Positions 13,074 to 13,854 of a DNA stretch of 13,854 bases are shown here, piece by piece. Source of the DNA: Pseudomonadota bacterium (GTDB lineage: Bacteria > Pseudomonadota > Gammaproteobacteria > Burkholderiales > Burkholderiaceae_C); the NCBI GenBank assembly GCA_023396625.1, contig JAEWVY010000143.1, positions 1 through 13,854 of the forward strand. The letters run 5' to 3'. Made by a program: the position numbers and the translations under genes. Each line of letters begins with the position of its first letter. The first letter of the stretch is position 1. The notes below the pieces were generated by a model. The model had not been told where the DNA came from. It did no database searches and saw only the letters and a program-made list of their open reading frames with translations.

Positions 13074-13854
13074 TCAGCCCTCCGAACCCGCGGGCAGCCG
13101 AACGGTAAAACGCGCGCCTCCGCCTTCGCGAGGCTCGCAACGCACCGAGCCCCCATGCCGCTCGGCGATCGATTTGACCAGCGCCAGCCCCAGGCCCACG
13201 CCCCCTTCGCGCTCGCTGGCGCCGGGGAGGCGATAGAAGGGTTCGAAGATCCTTTCGCGTTGGCTTTCAGGCACCCCGGGGCCGCGGTCACAGACCTGCA
13301 AAAGCACCTCCTGGCCTGCCCGCCGTGTCACCACGACAATGTCCCCCACGCCCGCTACGCCCGCCGCGCCGCCATAGCGACGGGCATTCTCGAGCAGGTT
13401 GCGCAGCAGCCGCCGCAATAGCTTGGCCACGCCCGGCACCGCGAGGCCGGCGGGTCCGTCCGGCAACTCCAGCGTCGCGCCAACCCGGGCACTCTCCTCT
13501 GCCGCCAAACCCGCCAGGTCGATGCTCTCGACCGTGCCCAGATCGGCCTCGCGCGCGTCGAGCCGGCTGGCCAGCAGAATTTCATCGACCAACTGGTCGA
13601 GCTCGGCCACGTTGCGCGAAATCTCCTCACGAAAAGCCGGCGTGACGGCCGACACCGGCCCGCTCATGAGCTCCAGTCCCATGCGGATGCGCGCCAGCGG
13701 CGAGCGCAGTTCATGCGAGGCATTGGCCAGCAGGGATTTCTGCGATGCCAGCAGCTGGCGCTGCGTCGTCAACAGCGTCTCGATGCGCCCGGCGGCCGCG
13801 TTGAACCGTGCCGACAGGTCGGCCACTTCGTCATCCCCCTGCTCGGGCACACGC
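13074..13854 (-). CDS. Two-component sensor histidine kinase, C-terminal part
   Basis: About 260 residues are visible; the gene enters from the right edge, so the sensor and membrane part are missing. The reading begins in the end of a HAMP-like linker (QGDDEVADLSARFNAAAGRIETLL). Next comes the dimerisation helix with the phospho-accepting His in LLANASHELRSPLARIRMG (H-box, HisKA). The ATP-binding HATPase domain shows the N box (LRNLLENARRYG), G1 (VCDRGPGVPE), F box (IFEPFYR) and G2 (GVGLGLALVKSIAERHGG). It is an inner-membrane kinase that would phosphorylate a response regulator, probably encoded upstream outside the window. The internal GTG at 13848-13850 is not the true start. The stimulus cannot be inferred. 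Confidence 0.93.
   Translation of the reverse strand, partial: RVPEQGDDEVADLSARFNAAAGRIETLLTTQRQLLASQKSLLANASHELRSPLARIRMGLELMSGPVSAVTPAFREEISRNVAELDQLVDEILLASRLDAREADLGTVESIDLAGLAAEESARVGATLELPDGPAGLAVPGVAKLLRRLLRNLLENARRYGGAAGVAGVGDIVVVTRRAGQEVLLQVCDRGPGVPESQRERIFEPFYRLPGASEREGGVGLGLALVKSIAERHGGSVRCEPREGGGARFTVRLPAGSEG

Noticed and set aside
12903..13421. A plus-strand open frame through the repeat element into the histidine kinase gene
   Set aside because: It is formed by the inverted repeat plus the antisense of the kinase, with no protein-like pattern.
1..13854. Defence system, CRISPR array, prophage or insertion sequence
   Set aside because: No spaced direct repeats, transposase, integrase, nuclease or toxin-antitoxin-like pair is visible on either strand.

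Overview
The window is GC-rich (roughly two thirds G+C by eye). Its gene content and protein style suggest a betaproteobacterium of the order Burkholderiales, most likely family Comamonadaceae. The supporting signs are a radA - small membrane protein - ilvE - CHCC zinc-finger cassette, two LysR regulators with neighbouring small metabolic operons, a MipA/OmpV porin-like protein and a YafY-type regulator beside a VOC gene. The assignment comes from reading proteins, not from a database search. I see no tRNA, rRNA, CRISPR array, transposase, phage gene or plasmid function.

Layout. Left edge (1-533): the 3' part of a VOC/glyoxalase-fold gene, then a short convergent gap. 533-2784, minus strand: a putative lipoprotein gene coupled by a 1-nt overlap to a class I SAM methyltransferase, then a mipA-like gene. 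2961-3833, plus: a LysR regulator divergent from the lipoprotein gene; a 10-bp inverted repeat spans the shared region and covers the lysR start codon. 3846-5683, minus: a ketopantoate-reductase-like oxidoreductase overlapping an HpaI-type class II aldolase by 4 nt. 5684-6087 is a gene-free stretch with an AT-rich island. 6088-6948, minus: a second LysR gene, divergent from an EamA transporter (6993-7934) that overlaps a 4-oxalocrotonate-tautomerase-fold gene by 1 nt. 8261-8557: an ABM-fold small protein.

The core block 8581-11652 (radA, a small membrane protein, ilvE, a zinc-finger protein) runs on the plus strand. It is followed by a second VOC gene (11789-12160) and a YafY/WYL-family regulator (12207-12906). 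That regulator is broken by a perfect 13-bp tandem duplication between its DNA-binding and WYL halves. A nested inverted-repeat element (12906-13030) fills the gap to a convergent sensor histidine kinase that runs off the right edge.

The window is mostly ordinary chromosome with small regulator-plus-enzyme modules between core genes. I found no convincing undescribed multi-gene system. The best leads are the frameshifting 13-bp duplication in the regulator (possible on/off switch or recent pseudogene), the nested repeat next to it, the compact LysR/EamA/tautomerase module with an atypical tautomerase active site, and the inverted repeat over the first lysR start.
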